The translations under genes were made by a program, and so were the position numbers. Of a DNA stretch of 64,000 bases, positions 42,910 through 54,761 are shown piece by piece (position 1 is the stretch's first letter; each line of letters begins with the position of its first letter). Source of the DNA: Thelonectria olida (Eukaryota; Ascomycota; Sordariomycetes; Hypocreales; Nectriaceae); assembly GCA_020736575.1 (NCBI GenBank), contig JAGPYM010000047.1, positions 62,001 through 126,000 on the forward strand, written 5' to 3'. The notes under the pieces were generated by a model. That model ran no database searches, was not told where the DNA came from, and worked only from the letters and a program-made list of their open reading frames with translations.

Positions 42910-43779
42910 ATGTTTCAAGCCCAATACCCGTTCAGCGGTCTAGACGATAAAGTAGATGGCCAGACGGCTGCTGCAGCTGAGGGAGCAGTTTGGAACCTAT
43001 ATTATGTAGACGTGCCCTATCTGCTCTACAACCAGTGGACAGGCCTGGACTGGAGTCAATTGTCGACCACCGATTATCAACAAGACTTCCAGTCTCACAA
43101 CCTCGAGACCTTGTTACAGCACTCGCCAGTTCTCAACGACTCTGGTTTCGCCTCTCGCATCGAGCCGACAACCGATCAGTCCAAACAGCTCGAACAGTTT
43201 AACCAAGCTTCGTGTTCTCCGAGCTACACGACCGACTTGCAAAGCCTAGACCGAAAAAGCTCTTCAACATTGCCCAGCGACGTGTCGCCGCGCTCCTTTA
43301 GCGAACCGGACTACGACGAACATGACGATCACAAAGCGATAGAAGCCCTCAAGAACGGGGAACCAACCGGACAAACCCGGCCCTCGAACCAAGCCCCTTC
43401 TACAAAGGGTTCTAGACGAAAGTCGACAGTCGAAGACGATCTGAATCCATTCGACGAAGAAAAAACCAACCATAGCCGAGACATAAAGAGGAAAAGCCGC
43501 CTAGCTAACAAACTCGAGAGAAACCGCCTAGCTGCCAACCGTTGTCGCATCCGGAAGCGGGCCGAAACCGAGGCACTCAAATCTAACAAGCTCAAGATGG
43601 AGAAGCAGCACACGAAGCTGGCGGGCGAAGTCGAGGAACTCACCGACGAGCTTTACCAGCTCAAGTGTCAGCTGTTCCTGCACTATGACTGCAACTGCAC
43701 ACTGATCCAGGAGTACATCAAGAACGGGTTCCGCCCGACGGCTGCCAGCCGCTTCCCCGATGAGGTGGCATCGGCTTGA
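42910..43779 (+). CDS. ATF/CREB-type bZIP transcription factor
   Basis: A single-exon gene of 289 residues. The basic region is ERNRLAANRCRIRKRAETEA (about residues 201-220; the Asn-x7-Arg signature is NRLAANRCR), followed by a leucine zipper (KLKMEKQHTKLAGEVEELT, ELYQLKCQLFLHYDCNCTLI). The zipper end with LKCQL and DCNCTLIQEYI is the AtfA/Atf1-like style of fungal CRE-binding factors. The N-terminal 190 residues are disordered, Gln/Ser/Asp-rich and probably an activation region; a basic patch (KGSRRKSTVEDDLNPFDEE) precedes the bZIP. Such factors bind TGACGTCA-like sites and act in stress, sporulation or secondary metabolism; the exact role of this one is unknown. No break is seen. Confidence 0.9.
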   Translation: MFQAQYPFSGLDDKVDGQTAAAAEGAVWNLYYVDVPYLLYNQWTGLDWSQLSTTDYQQDFQSHNLETLLQHSPVLNDSGFASRIEPTTDQSKQLEQFNQASCSPSYTTDLQSLDRKSSSTLPSDVSPRSFSEPDYDEHDDHKAIEALKNGEPTGQTRPSNQAPSTKGSRRKSTVEDDLNPFDEEKTNHSRDIKRKSRLANKLERNRLAANRCRIRKRAETEALKSNKLKMEKQHTKLAGEVEELTDELYQLKCQLFLHYDCNCTLIQEYIKNGFRPTAASRFPDEVASA

Positions 43780-44749
43780 CAAGTTGACCTGAAGAATGTG
43801 ACGGGCAATGAGTCCTTTATATATATGTAAAGACAGGGGGACTCGGCGAGTACTAGGAGAAATTAGCTATAATGTAATGATACCGAGTTAATGCCCGTTT
43901 GTTATGTCTGAAATGCATCTTTATGATGGAGAGATGACAGAGGTCGCGGGCAGCCTTGTCCGTGCTGTTAATTAAGGGGCTTTCGAGCTGGCGAATTACT
44001 CGAGCGAATTATTAGTGGCGCTTCTCGTCAGGTAGAAAGTACATCAAGCTAGCCTGAGTCGTGAAAATGAATCTGGTCGATATCTGCCTTGTTTGAAGGG
44101 AAACGTGAGGTGTTGCGGCAGTTAGACATGGAGGATTCGGGAATTTCGATTCTTTCAACCCGTACTATTCACTTTGCGCAACCAAGAATGCCATAATGTC
44201 AACATCCTTATTCCATAATTCCAGCAACCTCAAAAAATACAAAAGGCCCCGTGGTAGAATTGACTCAACAGAGCCGCATCATGATGCGGGCATGATGACC
44301 GCTTGCTCAGCCTTTGGTTCTACTCCACATAGAAACCATTCAGCCTGAGGTTGTATTTTGTCAAGGTTGCTATTATGCGCAATAGCGTTGTGGAGAACCC
44401 CCAAGCATCAATCACCAGGTTTCAGATTTCCCATATGCTCCACCTCTATCCTCCCCTATTATGGCCATTTTAACTCTTCATGTTTCTGTGTACGACAGCA
44501 ACGACCTGACCAGTCCTTCTACCGCAGTTTTCAGTGCCAGTCCCGGCGATATTATCTCAGCTCCAATGTCGATGACGGCGACGACCCTGAGGAATCCGTC
44601 GACTCAACACCGTCATCGAAGGAGCTGGCTGCACGCTTTTAACACGTATTTCTCCGCCCTGCAGATAGCAGTCGCTCCGATTTAAGCGTGGCGATCAGGC
44701 AAGTGGTTGCCATCCCAGAGCGCGGACAGGGCTCTTCCGTTCCGTGTTT
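43780..44749. other. Region with nothing recognised
   Basis: 3' flank of the bZIP gene and about 900 bp of non-coding sequence. Overlapping ORFs at 44358-44685 have no domain. Confidence 0.45.
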
Positions 44750-44820
44750 GCCTTTGAGGAATGAAAGGTTCTTTCTTCCGCGCCCTCCTTCGTAAACTCG
44801 GGCCACCGAACGGTCCGTGC
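44750..44820 (+). repeat. Dispersed repeat C, copy 3
   Basis: Starts GCCTTTGAGGAATGAAAGGT and continues through CGCGCCCTCC to GGTCCGTGC, close to copy 1. A degenerate D-like stretch (GAGCCACACAGCGCCACAG) follows at about 44871. Confidence 0.8.
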
Positions 44821-45301
44821 GAGCTGCCTTCACCACTTGAACTTCACCACGATTGACGCGCCACCGTTTATGAGCCACACAGCGCCACAGCAATCGGCAG
44901 CCAGCGGGCTCTGCAAATTGGTCAATTGACGTCGCTTTGGATTTGATCTCGGTCACCAGTTAAGGTGAGGATTTGAACCCATCGATTCTTGCGCCATCCC
45001 ACGTGCTACGGCAAACGCTTTGCATTGGCTGACGCGACAAGCCACAAAACAAAGTAATTTCCGAAAGGCCACGAGAAGAGTCATCGTTACGACTACAAAT
45101 ACAACCATCCATCCGCTTATGTCTTTTAACACCATCACCCAGCTTCATTTTCATCAACTTGCTTGCATCCCTTCGGAGCGTCACGAAATTGGAGCCTACA
45201 AGCAAGGAAGCATACTGTTGTGCTTTGTGCCGGACTGCAGTTCGTAACTAGTAATCAAGAATAAAAAATAACCTAACGCAACATCTCACTTTTAAGAGAC
45301 A
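44821..45301. other. Spacer; promoter of the CHR transporter gene
   Basis: No gene recognised. Confidence 0.45.
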
Positions 45302-47084
45302 ATGGCGACCAAGTGGTGGGCAAGATTTGATCCCGCCAAACTGAGTGGACGGTTCTGGAATACCATTCGCGAGAATTGGTATCTGGGCTTCACCTCCTTT
45401 GGAGGACCGCCTGTCCACTTCAAGATCGTGAGTGACCCCAGACGCTCCACTCGATTCCGGAGTCCGGTTTTCAAAAGCTAGCGCCCTAAAACGAGCCAAA
45501 CATACGGCATTGGGAACGCGAAGATTGACTGACGGTATTTTCGGTAGTTCCACGACAAGTTTGTCACCAAGCTCTCATGGATTGACGAGCAAGTGGTAAG
45601 AATAGTTTCTTGAGAGACCTTGAGGATTATGAGGCGCTCTGGTGCTAATAATTCTGCAGTACCAGGAGATATTCAGCGTCTGCCAGGCCTTCTCAGGCCC
45701 AGGTAGCACCAAGATGCATTATTGCATCAATCTACTTCATGATGGCTTTCTTCCTGCGGTGCTCGGCTTTCTAGTCTGGAGGTATGTTTACTCCACTCAC
45801 CTAGCACTAAGAAGCTGACAAAGTCCTCCGTCAAGTCTCCCTGGAGCTTTCGGGATGTATGGGCTGTCCGTCGGAGTGTCTGACATTGGTGAATCACTTC
45901 CTCGAGCTGTATATGCTCTCCTGTCCGGTCTCAATGCTGCTACTGTCGGCATCATCATCCTCGCGGCCGTACAGTTGTCCCAGAAGGCCATTACTGACAC
46001 TATAACCCGCATCCTGGTTTTTCTTGGTGCTACAGCCGGCATGATGTATAATGCGCTCTGGTATTTCCCGTTGCTGATGTTTCTCGCTGGCGTCACGGCC
46101 GTCGTTCATGACTTCCGCTGGCTCCACGGCCCCATCAAAGCCATTGTTGCTAGCTTCCGAAGGAAGTCCAGGAGGGCCCACGATGCAGCAGTAGAAGAGG
46201 CTGTCGAGATGCAAATTCAACAAGAAGCCGCTACAAGAAACGATCACCAGGAATCAAATGCCGATGTTAGTACGTCCATCCACGATCAAGATAACCACCG
46301 GTCCAGTCCCCCAAACAGGAGTGATGAAGATACCACTCTCCCAGCTACCGAACGCGAAGTATTAACGGCCGACAACGAGCCTCGCATGGTTCCCGAGGGA
46401 CGTCGCCTCAATGTCGGCTGGAAATTCGGACTCTTAATTATCCTGCTCTTCCTCGTCTCCTTCATCGTCGTCATGGTTCTGCGTGGCACGCTCCCCAACA
46501 AATCGCGTCTGTACAGTCTCTTCGCCAATATGTACCTTGCTGGTACTATCATTTTTGGTGGCGGTCCCGTTGTGATTCCGCTGCTTCGGGAGTACATCGT
46601 CGCTGAGAATTGGGTCAGCCCTCGCGATTTTCTCATCGGGCTCGCACTCATTCAGGCCTTCCCAGGACCTAACTTCAACTTTGCGGTTTATCTTGGCAGT
46701 CTGACAGCGATTAATGGCGGATATAATTCCGCTGCCGGCGCTGTACTTGGGTTTCTAGGCATTTTCGTCCCCGGGTTGACGACGGTACACGGAACGATGG
46801 GTGTCTGGAATGCAGTGCGAGGGTGGAGATGGGTAAAGTCAGCCTTGAGAGGCGTAAATGCAGCTGCTGTAGGCCTTATTTATACCGCGGTATATCGTCT
46901 TTGGCAGATTGGCTACATTGACGAAGGCTTTCAGCAAGGCACCAGCTTAACGGTTGAGCCCTGGTGGGTCATCGTGACAGCCACGAGTTATGTGGGTGGA
47001 TATTGGTTTCGAGTGAGCCCGCCTGTTGCAATTGTCGTTGGAGCTGTCATGGGTCTGATTTGGTATGGGGTTGTCTCTGACTAA
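45302..47084 (+). CDS. CHR-family chromate ion transporter
   Basis: A plasma-membrane transporter that confers or counteracts chromate sensitivity, probably linked to sulphate/oxyanion transport. Exons 45302-45427, 45548-45595, 45660-45781 and 45836-47084 join in frame (GTGAGT, GTAAGA and GTATGT donors), giving 514 residues. It has two CHR halves, as in long-chain CHR proteins. The first half carries NWYLGFTSFGGPPVHF and FSVCQAFSGPGSTKM; the second carries GTIIFGGGPVVIPLL, WVSPRDFLIGLALIQAFPGP and NFAVYLG. Each half has several hydrophobic spans. They are joined by a cytosolic-type acidic/basic linker (about residues 205-290, rich in Asp, Glu, Arg). No break is seen. It is the only clear transport gene in the window. 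Confidence 0.92.
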
Positions 47085-47501
47085 TGGAATAGTTGCGTCT
47101 TGCGTGGAAGTCTATTTGTTGGTGTTGTAGCCGGTTTTATTTATTTATTTAAATTTTTTTTGGGAGGCCTTCAATGTCCGGGTTGAAGCAGTCGGGACTG
47201 TGCCAGGCACCGGGAACGAAGAGGATCGTTGTTGATGAGGCCATGGCGAGAGAATGAGGGTATCGTAGTTGTATTGCACAGCGACTCAACTAAGGATAGA
47301 ATGGCATGTTCAGTTGATATTGTGGTCGAAACTGGGGATTGTTTGTTCATTATATACTCAATGAAAATAGGCCTGTTTTCTCGATTGGTTGGTTGGTTGG
47401 TTTATTCCTACTTGCTGTGGTCACATTTTTGCGACTGTGCCTGGCTAACGGGGTCCGGCAAACAGACGACGCGTCCATCTGGTGGGCGCCTTCTCAAGTT
47501 C

Positions 47502-47553
47502 TCGACTCGTTCCGAAAAGGCATTGGCGGACCCCGTAGGGGACCGGTCTCCTG
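47502..47553 (+). repeat. Dispersed repeat B, copy 2
   Basis: Matches 37854-37903 with one extra A in the GAAAAGG run. Confidence 0.85.
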
Positions 47554-49391
47554 TTTTTATTTTTATTTTTTAATTTTATTTTATTTTCATTTTGCTCGAA
47601 TCAGGGGAGCATCTTGTTGCTGATGCAATGATGCCTACCGGTAACTATCGAACGAACAGTGTGACAATTTTGCCAATTTTCTGCTCTCTTTGCTTTGTTA
47701 GCTAACTACTACATAAGATGACTCCCAACTGTTGGTGACACTAGGCAGACCCTCAGATGCATGCATTTTGGCATTGTTATGGTCTAGAATAGGTTCGACG
47801 GTGAGGTCCGCATCTGGGGAGATATTAGCGTTCCTCTCTTTTCGCCCTGCGGCTGGTAGTATTTGTTGCCAGCATTGGACTCGCTCATCCCACATGCAGC
47901 CAAGAAATTGACCCGGAAGAATGGCAGCCAGCGTCGGCCAGAGCATTTTTGTGACGATAAGCACGGGAAAGTTCACTATAATTTGATTGAGGATGAGTTT
48001 TGCAAGTCTCTGTATCCGCATGGCGTTTAATTTCCATCCCACTGAACAACATTTGACAACCACCAGACTGCTTCGTATTATTGCGCATGACCAAAGGGAG
48101 TCTACTATAAATAATACTAGAGATCAAGTTCTGCCCCCTTGGGAAAAGGTCCTGAAAAATGGAACCTTATCGGCATGTCTACATAGTTGGCCTTGTCTCC
48201 GAGTTGCCTTTCTCAATAATGGCCTTTCTGGACAACTAAGAACTGCAGCGCGCGTTCGACTCCCCCTATGGGATTTGGAGATGGTTTGGTGGAAGCTTTA
48301 AATGCACCTTGTGATGTAATGTACAAATTTAGAAATAGTTTCTCCCTTTCTACTTTCCTTGCGCACAAGAGAGTGAAGCCCTGGGCAATTGCTGCGGCCC
48401 AAAAATTTGTTGGCGGGAACCCAGTTTAAGGACCTTATTCCACTCCGGCCCCCCCCCTCCCTCCAAACAATCCGGGGAACATCGGGACCACTTTCTGATC
48501 CTTCGGCCTCCCAGTGTCTTTAGAATATCTTGTTGAAAATAGAAAGCGGCTAGCCGAAAGTCTGGAACGTTCATAACAGGGACCCGAAACTGGACTCAGC
48601 GATCCAGATTCTTGACCACTGGGTCCAGTTTCGGACCCTTGCCCATCTCCATATGACGGAAGCCTGAATCACGATTTCCTAAATTCACAATTCGAATTGC
48701 ATTCCCCGATTAAGCCTAGAACCAGATCGAATCAACCATCTTGTCTGCTAGCACATCCAGAATCATCTTACAATACAATACAATTTATTACGCCCGGCGG
48801 CTTTTTGGCCGAAAGGGCACTGATTACTAATGTATGCATACATTGCCCAATTTTTGTCCTTATGTCTTGCTGTCGCTGGAGTAAAGGTCTGGGTGTGGAG
48901 ATGTATATATGAGTTTGGGGAAGGCTTGGAGTATCGAAGAGGGACATTCTATGTACTGTAGCAACGAAAAGTGGTATATTTTCCACAGTACAGCACCAAT
49001 GAGGTCGTTAAAGAAAGTCGAGCAGGTAAACGGTGATTTGGGTAGCCAGACCAACCCGCTGTGGGAGTCCAGAAATTGACTAAAATTCACAGTGTGGAGA
49101 GTCCAGGCTCACTCGTGCTTTTAGACCTCGGTTCAACCTAAACCAGGTCGCGCTGCACCATTGAGGAAGTGTGTCCCCCTTTAGTGCACGTCCAAGTTGT
49201 CGCCCTTCGCACTGCAATTTTAGCCTCTACAGATCTTCCTTAACTATATCTTTTGGAAGAGATTCACGCCTTTGGCGGATGTCTGGTGTTGCGAACCCCG
49301 CACCCCGCATCAGACGTCATTGTGTCATGAGGTTCGTCGCGCGTGCGGGTACGCCTGCAGAAAGGAGATTCTTTAGAGGTATCCCTTTCTC

Positions 49392-49560
49392 ACCGCCTAC
49401 CCAATTAGTAGGATCCCAAAACCTGTCCCAACTCTGACCGCCTACTCGATTCGTAAAATTACGCAATTGGGGTGTCCCAAAAGCTGCCTTTATTCTGACC
49501 GCCTACCTAAACCATAGAGTCCCAGAAGTTGCCTCCGTCCTGGCCGCCTACCTCTTTAGT
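49392..49560 (+). repeat. Degenerate tandem array with CCGCCTAC units
   Basis: Four units start at 49392, 49437, 49498 and 49543 (spacing 45, 61, 45), each with CCGCCTAC then a CCCAAAA/CCCAGAAG and TGCCT-like part and ending TCTG/TCCTG. Confidence 0.65.
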
Positions 49561-49800
49561 AAAGGTCCATATCATGTCTCCCTCATTGCTCGTCCCGATT
49601 CTTGTCCCGATTCTTATCCCCATTCATGTCAGATAACAGTCCAACCCAGACGACGCATTGAATTCCTTATGGGCAGAGTTATACTGTAGAGCTACAATGG
49701 TTGGTTTCTGTTTGTCCCTTCGAAATTTTGTTACGTAGAGTATTGTGTAGCTCAGCTTCAGTAATATCAACCTGTCTTCCATTGCTACAGAATATAGACT

Positions 49801-49995
49801 CTTATGTAAACAAGGCAAGAGATCTCTTATGAAGATCTTCGTGCGAAAATTCGGAAGATGATCCATAGCTGTTTAGTTACCTATCTACCCCTATTTTTAG
49901 CAAAGTCTCATTCGAACATTTTCGCACGAAGCCTTTCCTCATGGATGATCCAGATCTTATGTAATCAAGGCGAGAGATCTCGTATGAGAATCTTT
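49801..49995 (+). repeat. Direct repeat pair with an internal 14-bp inverted repeat
   Basis: CTTATGTAAACAAGGCAAGA (49801) recurs as CTTATGTAATCAAGGCGAGA (49956), about 40 bp each. Between them CTTCGTGCGAAAAT (49838-49851) and its exact reverse complement (49918-49931) form a possible stem with a 66-base loop. This is MITE-like, but no coding or target duplication is seen. Confidence 0.6.
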
Positions 49996-50195
49996 AAAAG
50001 AGCATTACAGTATTACCTCCTTTTAGTCCAACTTTCGTACGAAATTTTTCAAAGGAACGTTTTCAATGGAGGAAGATTTTCCTATAAAGACGCTTAAATT
50101 TTATAATGTCCTCTGAGTTGTTGTATAGCACCTATATGAGGCAGCAGTCTTGAAGGCGGAGTTGGTCTTGGTTGCATAACTTGCAGTCAAGACAT

Positions 50196-50865
50196 CTAGT
50201 TGTTCTTCTGCGATGAGTTTTCCTGGCTCGCCTCTAACCGCCTCCTGTTCTGCTCCTCCAGAAGCCTCAGTTGTTCTTGATAAAACTGGAGCGCCCTCTC
50301 TATCCTGGGCGGCCCCGACGTAATTCTTGAGGTGTTGTCATCCCATTTAGACGTCTCGGGCTGTTTCTTTCGAATCCTTTCTGACCGTCGAGGATTTCTA
50401 GCAGGTTGGGTTGACTTCCCCGCCTTGAGCCTTCCCCGACGCTTCCGAGTTGGACTGGTGTCATGACGGGGACCCTGAAGGGGCTCGGATTGGGGAGCCG
50501 AAACAAAACCTTCATAACACGTGGGACTGTTCGTTTCAGTTGGGGTCCCAGGGTTCTCGCAGTTGGGGAAGAACTCAGGGCCCCATCCTGTCTCACTAGA
50601 ATGTTCGCCCCCAGGAGACTGATGGTGATAGCGAGGGCCCCGAGTAGGCACGACGTGGTCTGCCCTTTCAGTCAGAAAACTTCTCGTAATACTCAGTAGA
50701 GAACTAACCTGTGCTACCATCATCACCAAGAATGACTGGATTTGGATCCGTGGGAGTGTTCACCGGAATACCAGTATCGTGCTTTTTGAGAGACATGTGT
50801 TCCGATTGCTTCCTCCCAGGGCGCTTGCGCAGAGAGGGGCTATCGCCTAGAATAGGAGAAGACAT
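50196..50865 (-). CDS. Small basic coiled-coil protein, hypothetical
   Basis: Not recognised by family. Exon 1 50865-50709 and exon 2 50659-50196 join across a GTTAGT..GGGCAG intron in phase 1, giving 206 residues. The start (MSSPILGDSPSLRKRPGRKQ) and the middle (TSPTRKRRGRLKAGKS, RRSERIRKKQPETSKW) are strongly basic, with an AT-hook-like RRGRLK and likely nuclear signals. The last 45 residues predict a coiled coil (ERALQFYQEQLRLLEEQNRR). No enzyme motif. A nuclear DNA- or chromatin-associated role is a guess from composition alone. No break is visible. Confidence 0.55.
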
Positions 50866-51689
50866 TGTTGGTACGTCATAAAACTCGGAAGATGAACTCT
50901 GGGAGGCAGTAGGATGGGAGAATCAGAGGAAACGGGGAGGAGTCGTGAATTTATGTTCTCCTAGGTCGGAGTTAAGCCCATGAGCAAAGCCCCTGAGTCA
51001 AGCAGGGCAGCCTGCATGAAGATGGCTCGTCACAAAAGGAGGCTGTCCCAGCCAGGCTACATATCCATGCCTGTCCAGGCATCCTACAGATACGAAGAGG
51101 GATATTTGCCATATACGGATAGGATCCGGACGTGACGACGCCACCTGATACAACGAGGTAGCGCCAACAGGATGGCCAAGCCTCCTCCCACAGCGATGTT
51201 GCCATCCCCGAGTCTGTTGATGACGACATCCTCACCACTCAGGGTGATGTTGTTTGCAAAGCCGGTCTGACATCCCTGGGCGTAAGACAGCATCCAGGCA
51301 TATCGCCGAGCCCTGACCGGTTGAGCCAGCTGAAAGAGTCTTCACTCTCATGATTCCTACCATCCCTCGCTTGGCATGACCATGTCGGTGTTTCCCTGAC
51401 CCGTTGGCCTCTCCGTATCATAGATGCGACCAAGACTCATTCTTCTCTTTCTCTTCCTTTCTCTGGCCACCAGTCCCTCCAGGCAAGAGGGATCCATCCG
51501 CTCTGATCTATACTAGAAGTTTCTTGGCTTGCATTTACTGTCCCAGGGTCAAAATAAAAAAAATAAAAAAAAGTGAGGGGGTAAAATAGCACGTTTTGCA
51601 TCTTGTGGTGGGAAATTTAATAGAAACTCTTATATTTGAGATACTACGTAGAATTTAGCCAACTACGCTCTGCTACTCATGAGCCGTCC
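50866..51689. other. Region with nothing recognised
   Basis: No domain or RNA gene. An A-rich run (AAAAAAATAAAAAAAA type) lies at about 51549-51570. Confidence 0.45.
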
Positions 51690-51956
51690 CGGATGGCGGT
51701 TCTGAATGTGAATTTCAAGGTGCTGTCAGCCGCGTAAACTTCGTATCACAGTCCGGACCAGGCATCTTAGGCTTCTTAGATCGGTCACGGCAATGTCGAA
51801 GGAAGTTACTCCTAGTTGAAAACTCACGCCCATTACAGCCATGATCCCAGCACTGCTTGGTTCGATAACGGGCGGGTTTCGTACGCTCTCTGTCCATAAG
51901 AACAGCATTTCGTCATTTGTCATCATAACAAAAGATTCAGAGAAGTTCGATTGCAT
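51690..51956 (-). pseudogene. Fungal C2H2-type small protein, frameshifted
   Basis: The ATG at 51956 starts [19 protein letters not shown]; one base later in frame the sense continues as [44 protein letters not shown] and [11 protein letters not shown], matching a common fungal two-finger C2H2 family ([12 protein letters not shown], then C..C...FTR.TARN). A stop follows TAP, where family members continue with the final His/Cys of finger two. With a frameshift near 51895 and the lost last finger it is a relic. A sequencing error could explain only the first break. Confidence 0.6.
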
Positions 51957-52926
51957 GGCGTCTAGAATTTGGTTGGATGATTTGGTAGTGTTGAGAGTTA
52001 GGGAGGTCGAAAGAGAGTCAGAAAATGAAGGATGAGGTTGTCAGCTTTATAGTCTACGAACGACCACCGCGACGCCACCCGCGGGCATTAAAGCACACAA
52101 CTTGGCAGATGACGCCGCCGGCTCGATGACTTGCCGAGTCGTATGCACCTGAGCTACATGCCAGTGGATTTCCTAGTTGGTGAGATGCTCACGATGGTGT
52201 GCCTAATACGCCTCCTCTCCTGCTTCCATAAAGGGAGGAGATCTACGAACAACCACCGGCAGAAGGCCTGTTGAGCCAGGTCATGAAAGAGGCTCATCAC
52301 ACACTCCCAAGGCGTTTTGAGCTCAGCCTCGACTTCTAACTATCGGACAAACGGAATGGTGCCAATGCCTTCATGTGGTTGCAAGGGAGAAGCTTGACAC
52401 GAGCAACCGAAAGGGATCGATCTCCGCAAGTATATCAAGGCGTGAAAAGGAGGCCTCGGCTCTTTTCTCGCTCTATGATGTCTATGTACTTGCATCTGCT
52501 ACATCAACTGGCGTCACGATGCAATCTTAGGGAGTTCTGAGACAGCAAGATCCCCCTGATTTCGTATTATTGAACCCGAAGAGGGGTCGTGTCGGATGAT
52601 GTTTCTTTATTGGGTCTGGCGGGTCTTGGAGATGGGTGTATCGTGACATGTGGAGGACTCCGCCCCCATCATGCGAAGAACAAGGTACACTTCGACGCAT
52701 GACTTTCGGAACCCTGAGCATCCGGCGATCCTTTGTCAGTGAGCCAGTTCTATTAGACAGATTCTGGACAGGAATAGGGACCGTTACGAATGATTTATTC
52801 CAAGGCTTATCCCTCGAACCCTTTCCTCCTCTGTGGTCCTCTATGGTCCTCTGCAGGTCATAATACCGATACAGCAGAGTCATCGACGGATTCATTCATC
52901 CCACAACACGTTAGTTCAAACGTATT
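51957..52926. other. Region with nothing recognised
   Basis: Spacer between the C2H2 relic and the sirtuin relic, with short chance ORFs on both strands. The phrase TCTACGAAC(G/A)ACCACCG occurs twice (about 52054 and 52231). Confidence 0.4.
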
Positions 52927-53749
52927 ATGATGCAGCACGTTACTTTAAACTCTCACAGTTCCCTGCAAGACATCGCCGACATGTTAGAGGAGGCAAGCAA
53001 GGTGGTTGTTATGACTGGGGCAGGGATAAGTACCTCAGCCGGCATACCAGTAAGTATTTTTTAACGATATTTACTTGTCCAATTTCGGTGATTAATGCGA
53101 AATAGGCCTTTCGGTCAAAGAATGGACTTCATACAACAGCTGGAGCATTCCTCAGCACTCCCAAGCCTGGATATCGGGGACGTCCGCCCAGTGCTCAAGA
53201 TATGTTCGAGTCTGGAGTGTTTTCTGATCAGCACTTACGGCTGGCATTCTACGAATTATGTACGCGACTACGGAATAAAGCAAAGAAATGTGAGCCAACA
53301 AAAACACACGAGTTTATTGGGCGCCTGCGGGAACTTAACAAACTTGCGCGTGTTTACACACAGAACATCGACAGTCTCGAAGGCAAAGATGCACAGCCAG
53401 GCAGCAGTCAGCCTTGGAATGTGCTTTCCCTTTCATTGGGGAGGTATGTGAGATGACTCGTGCTGAAAACCAGTCCACTCGTCCGACTTGGAGTCAACTT
53501 TTGCTGCCATCGGCAAAGCCCAGAAAGAGGTGGACCGTTGTTCTACCAAGTTCAATTTACAAGGTCCGCCACCACTCATCATCAACATGCACCTCTGCTC
53601 ATAATACAGAAGTCCACCTGAAAATGCATGATGACCTTAAGCGCATGCTGGAACATTTCGATGCCCCGGTAAACCGCTGGGACGAGGCTCTTAACTTCAT
53701 CACCAATCAACTCGACGGTAAATTTCCGGTCCGGAATATCTTGCGATAA
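52927..53749 (+). pseudogene. Sirtuin (Hst3/4-like) gene, decayed after the N-terminal part
   Basis: Sirtuins are NAD-dependent deacylases. Exon 1 (52927-53049) gives ADMLEEASKVVVMTGAGIST and SAGIP; after the GTAAGT..AATAG intron exon 2 (from 53106) gives AFRSKNGL, then RVYTQNIDSLEGK. These are the NAD-binding GAGIS..GIP.FRS and TQNID motifs, but the invariant Asp of GIPDFR is Ala. Downstream the frame ends at 53456. The expected catalytic His region appears in another frame (CFPFH) and the following GEVCEMTRA in a third, so at least two single-base shifts are present. A last open frame to 53749 ends NQLDGKFPVRNILR. The Rossmann core is otherwise unrecognisable. Confidence 0.6.
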
Positions 53750-54756
53750 TTGACTCTCGCCCAGCGGAAAAAAGGGGGAAGATATTGCATCGGATATCAG
53801 CCGAGCCCTATAGACAACACCATGAACAGGAGAGAGGGCAAAGACGGCAGCGTGGCATACAACAAGCCACTTACGTGATGGGAATGTTGGAAGCGGCGGT
53901 CTATATCTGGCGACGATGCGAACGATGAAGAAAACTAGCGGCGAACGGGTTTGAGTACACATGCACTTTTCGTATCTTAATTCCCACGTGGTTTTGGAAC
54001 CCGTGACTGGTCTTGGCCGAACCAAAGATGCGAGGTTATCGATCGATCTTTGGCGATCAGCGGAGGGCATGAATGTGAAGGTTGGGACAAGTGCATGACA
54101 GCATAGGGTGATTTCAACTGCAGCATGACATCATAGAATGGAACCACCTGTGATTAAATGCGCACGTAGGTGGAATATAGGTAGCCTTAGAAGTCGAGAG
54201 CACGTAGCCATTTGCACGTTCCCGTGAAAGAGAGGCTGGTTTTCAGCATCATCAACCTGTAGCGCCCTATACTATACCGACACCCGATGAATTTAACGCT
54301 TCGCTTTCTTTTGGGAGCCAATCATGAAAATCAACTGACGGTCAATACTATCGGATCTATGATAACAAATTTTTATCTTGGAATGGAATCAGAAAGGAAA
54401 GTACGTCACTCGTTCTAGTCTAACCGCTGCCAACTAAGGTTCTACCGTTTTTTTTAAACGGGAGTCCCGAACATGCCGCATATGGCGCGACAAATATCGT
54501 GATAGGTTATGGTTTTGAGATTTTCGTTGACGTATACATGCACTCATCAGCTACGATGTCATGACATTGCCTGGCATGTTTACCCTGGAGCTTTAGCTCC
54601 TGCCGAACATCGCGACGTGAAACGCACAGCCCCACCTTTTGGCATTACTGGCCCAGCACGTCCTGTGCCCAAAGGGGCCCTCCCGGACGAAAAGTATACA
54701 TACATACATACAGCACGACGAGAAACCAACGGCCACCAGATATCACACAGTAGCAT
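53750..54756. other. Spacer left of the retrotransposon
   Basis: No gene recognised; only chance ORFs. A CATA microrepeat (TACATACATACATACA) lies near 54697-54712. Confidence 0.45.
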
Positions 54757-54761
54757 CTAAG
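54757..54761 (+). repeat. Target-site duplication, left copy
   Basis: CTAAG immediately outside the left LTR; identical 5 bp occur at 60436-60440. Confidence 0.9.

Larger units (their letters stand above)
47085..50195. other. 3.1-kb region without a recognised gene
   Basis: Contains repeat B copy 2, a degenerate tandem array at 49392-49560 and a repeat pair at 49801-49995. A minus-strand ORF 47698-48063 (120 codons) has no recognisable domain. A 12-bp inverted pair (CCGAAACTGGAC / GTCCAGTTTCGG) lies near 48586-48636. No tRNA was found. Confidence 0.4.

Noticed and set aside
44945..45015. Minus-strand TGGGTTCAAATCC resembling a tRNA T-loop
   Set aside because: The flanking bases do not pair as T-stem or acceptor stem and no D-arm is found; not a tRNA gene.
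47698..48063. 120-codon minus-strand ORF
   Set aside because: No domain, no splice partners and no repeat structure; could be real, but I cannot support it.
49392..49560. CRISPR-like array
   Set aside because: Units are few, uneven in spacing and diverged, and the host is a fungus; it is a decayed tandem repeat.
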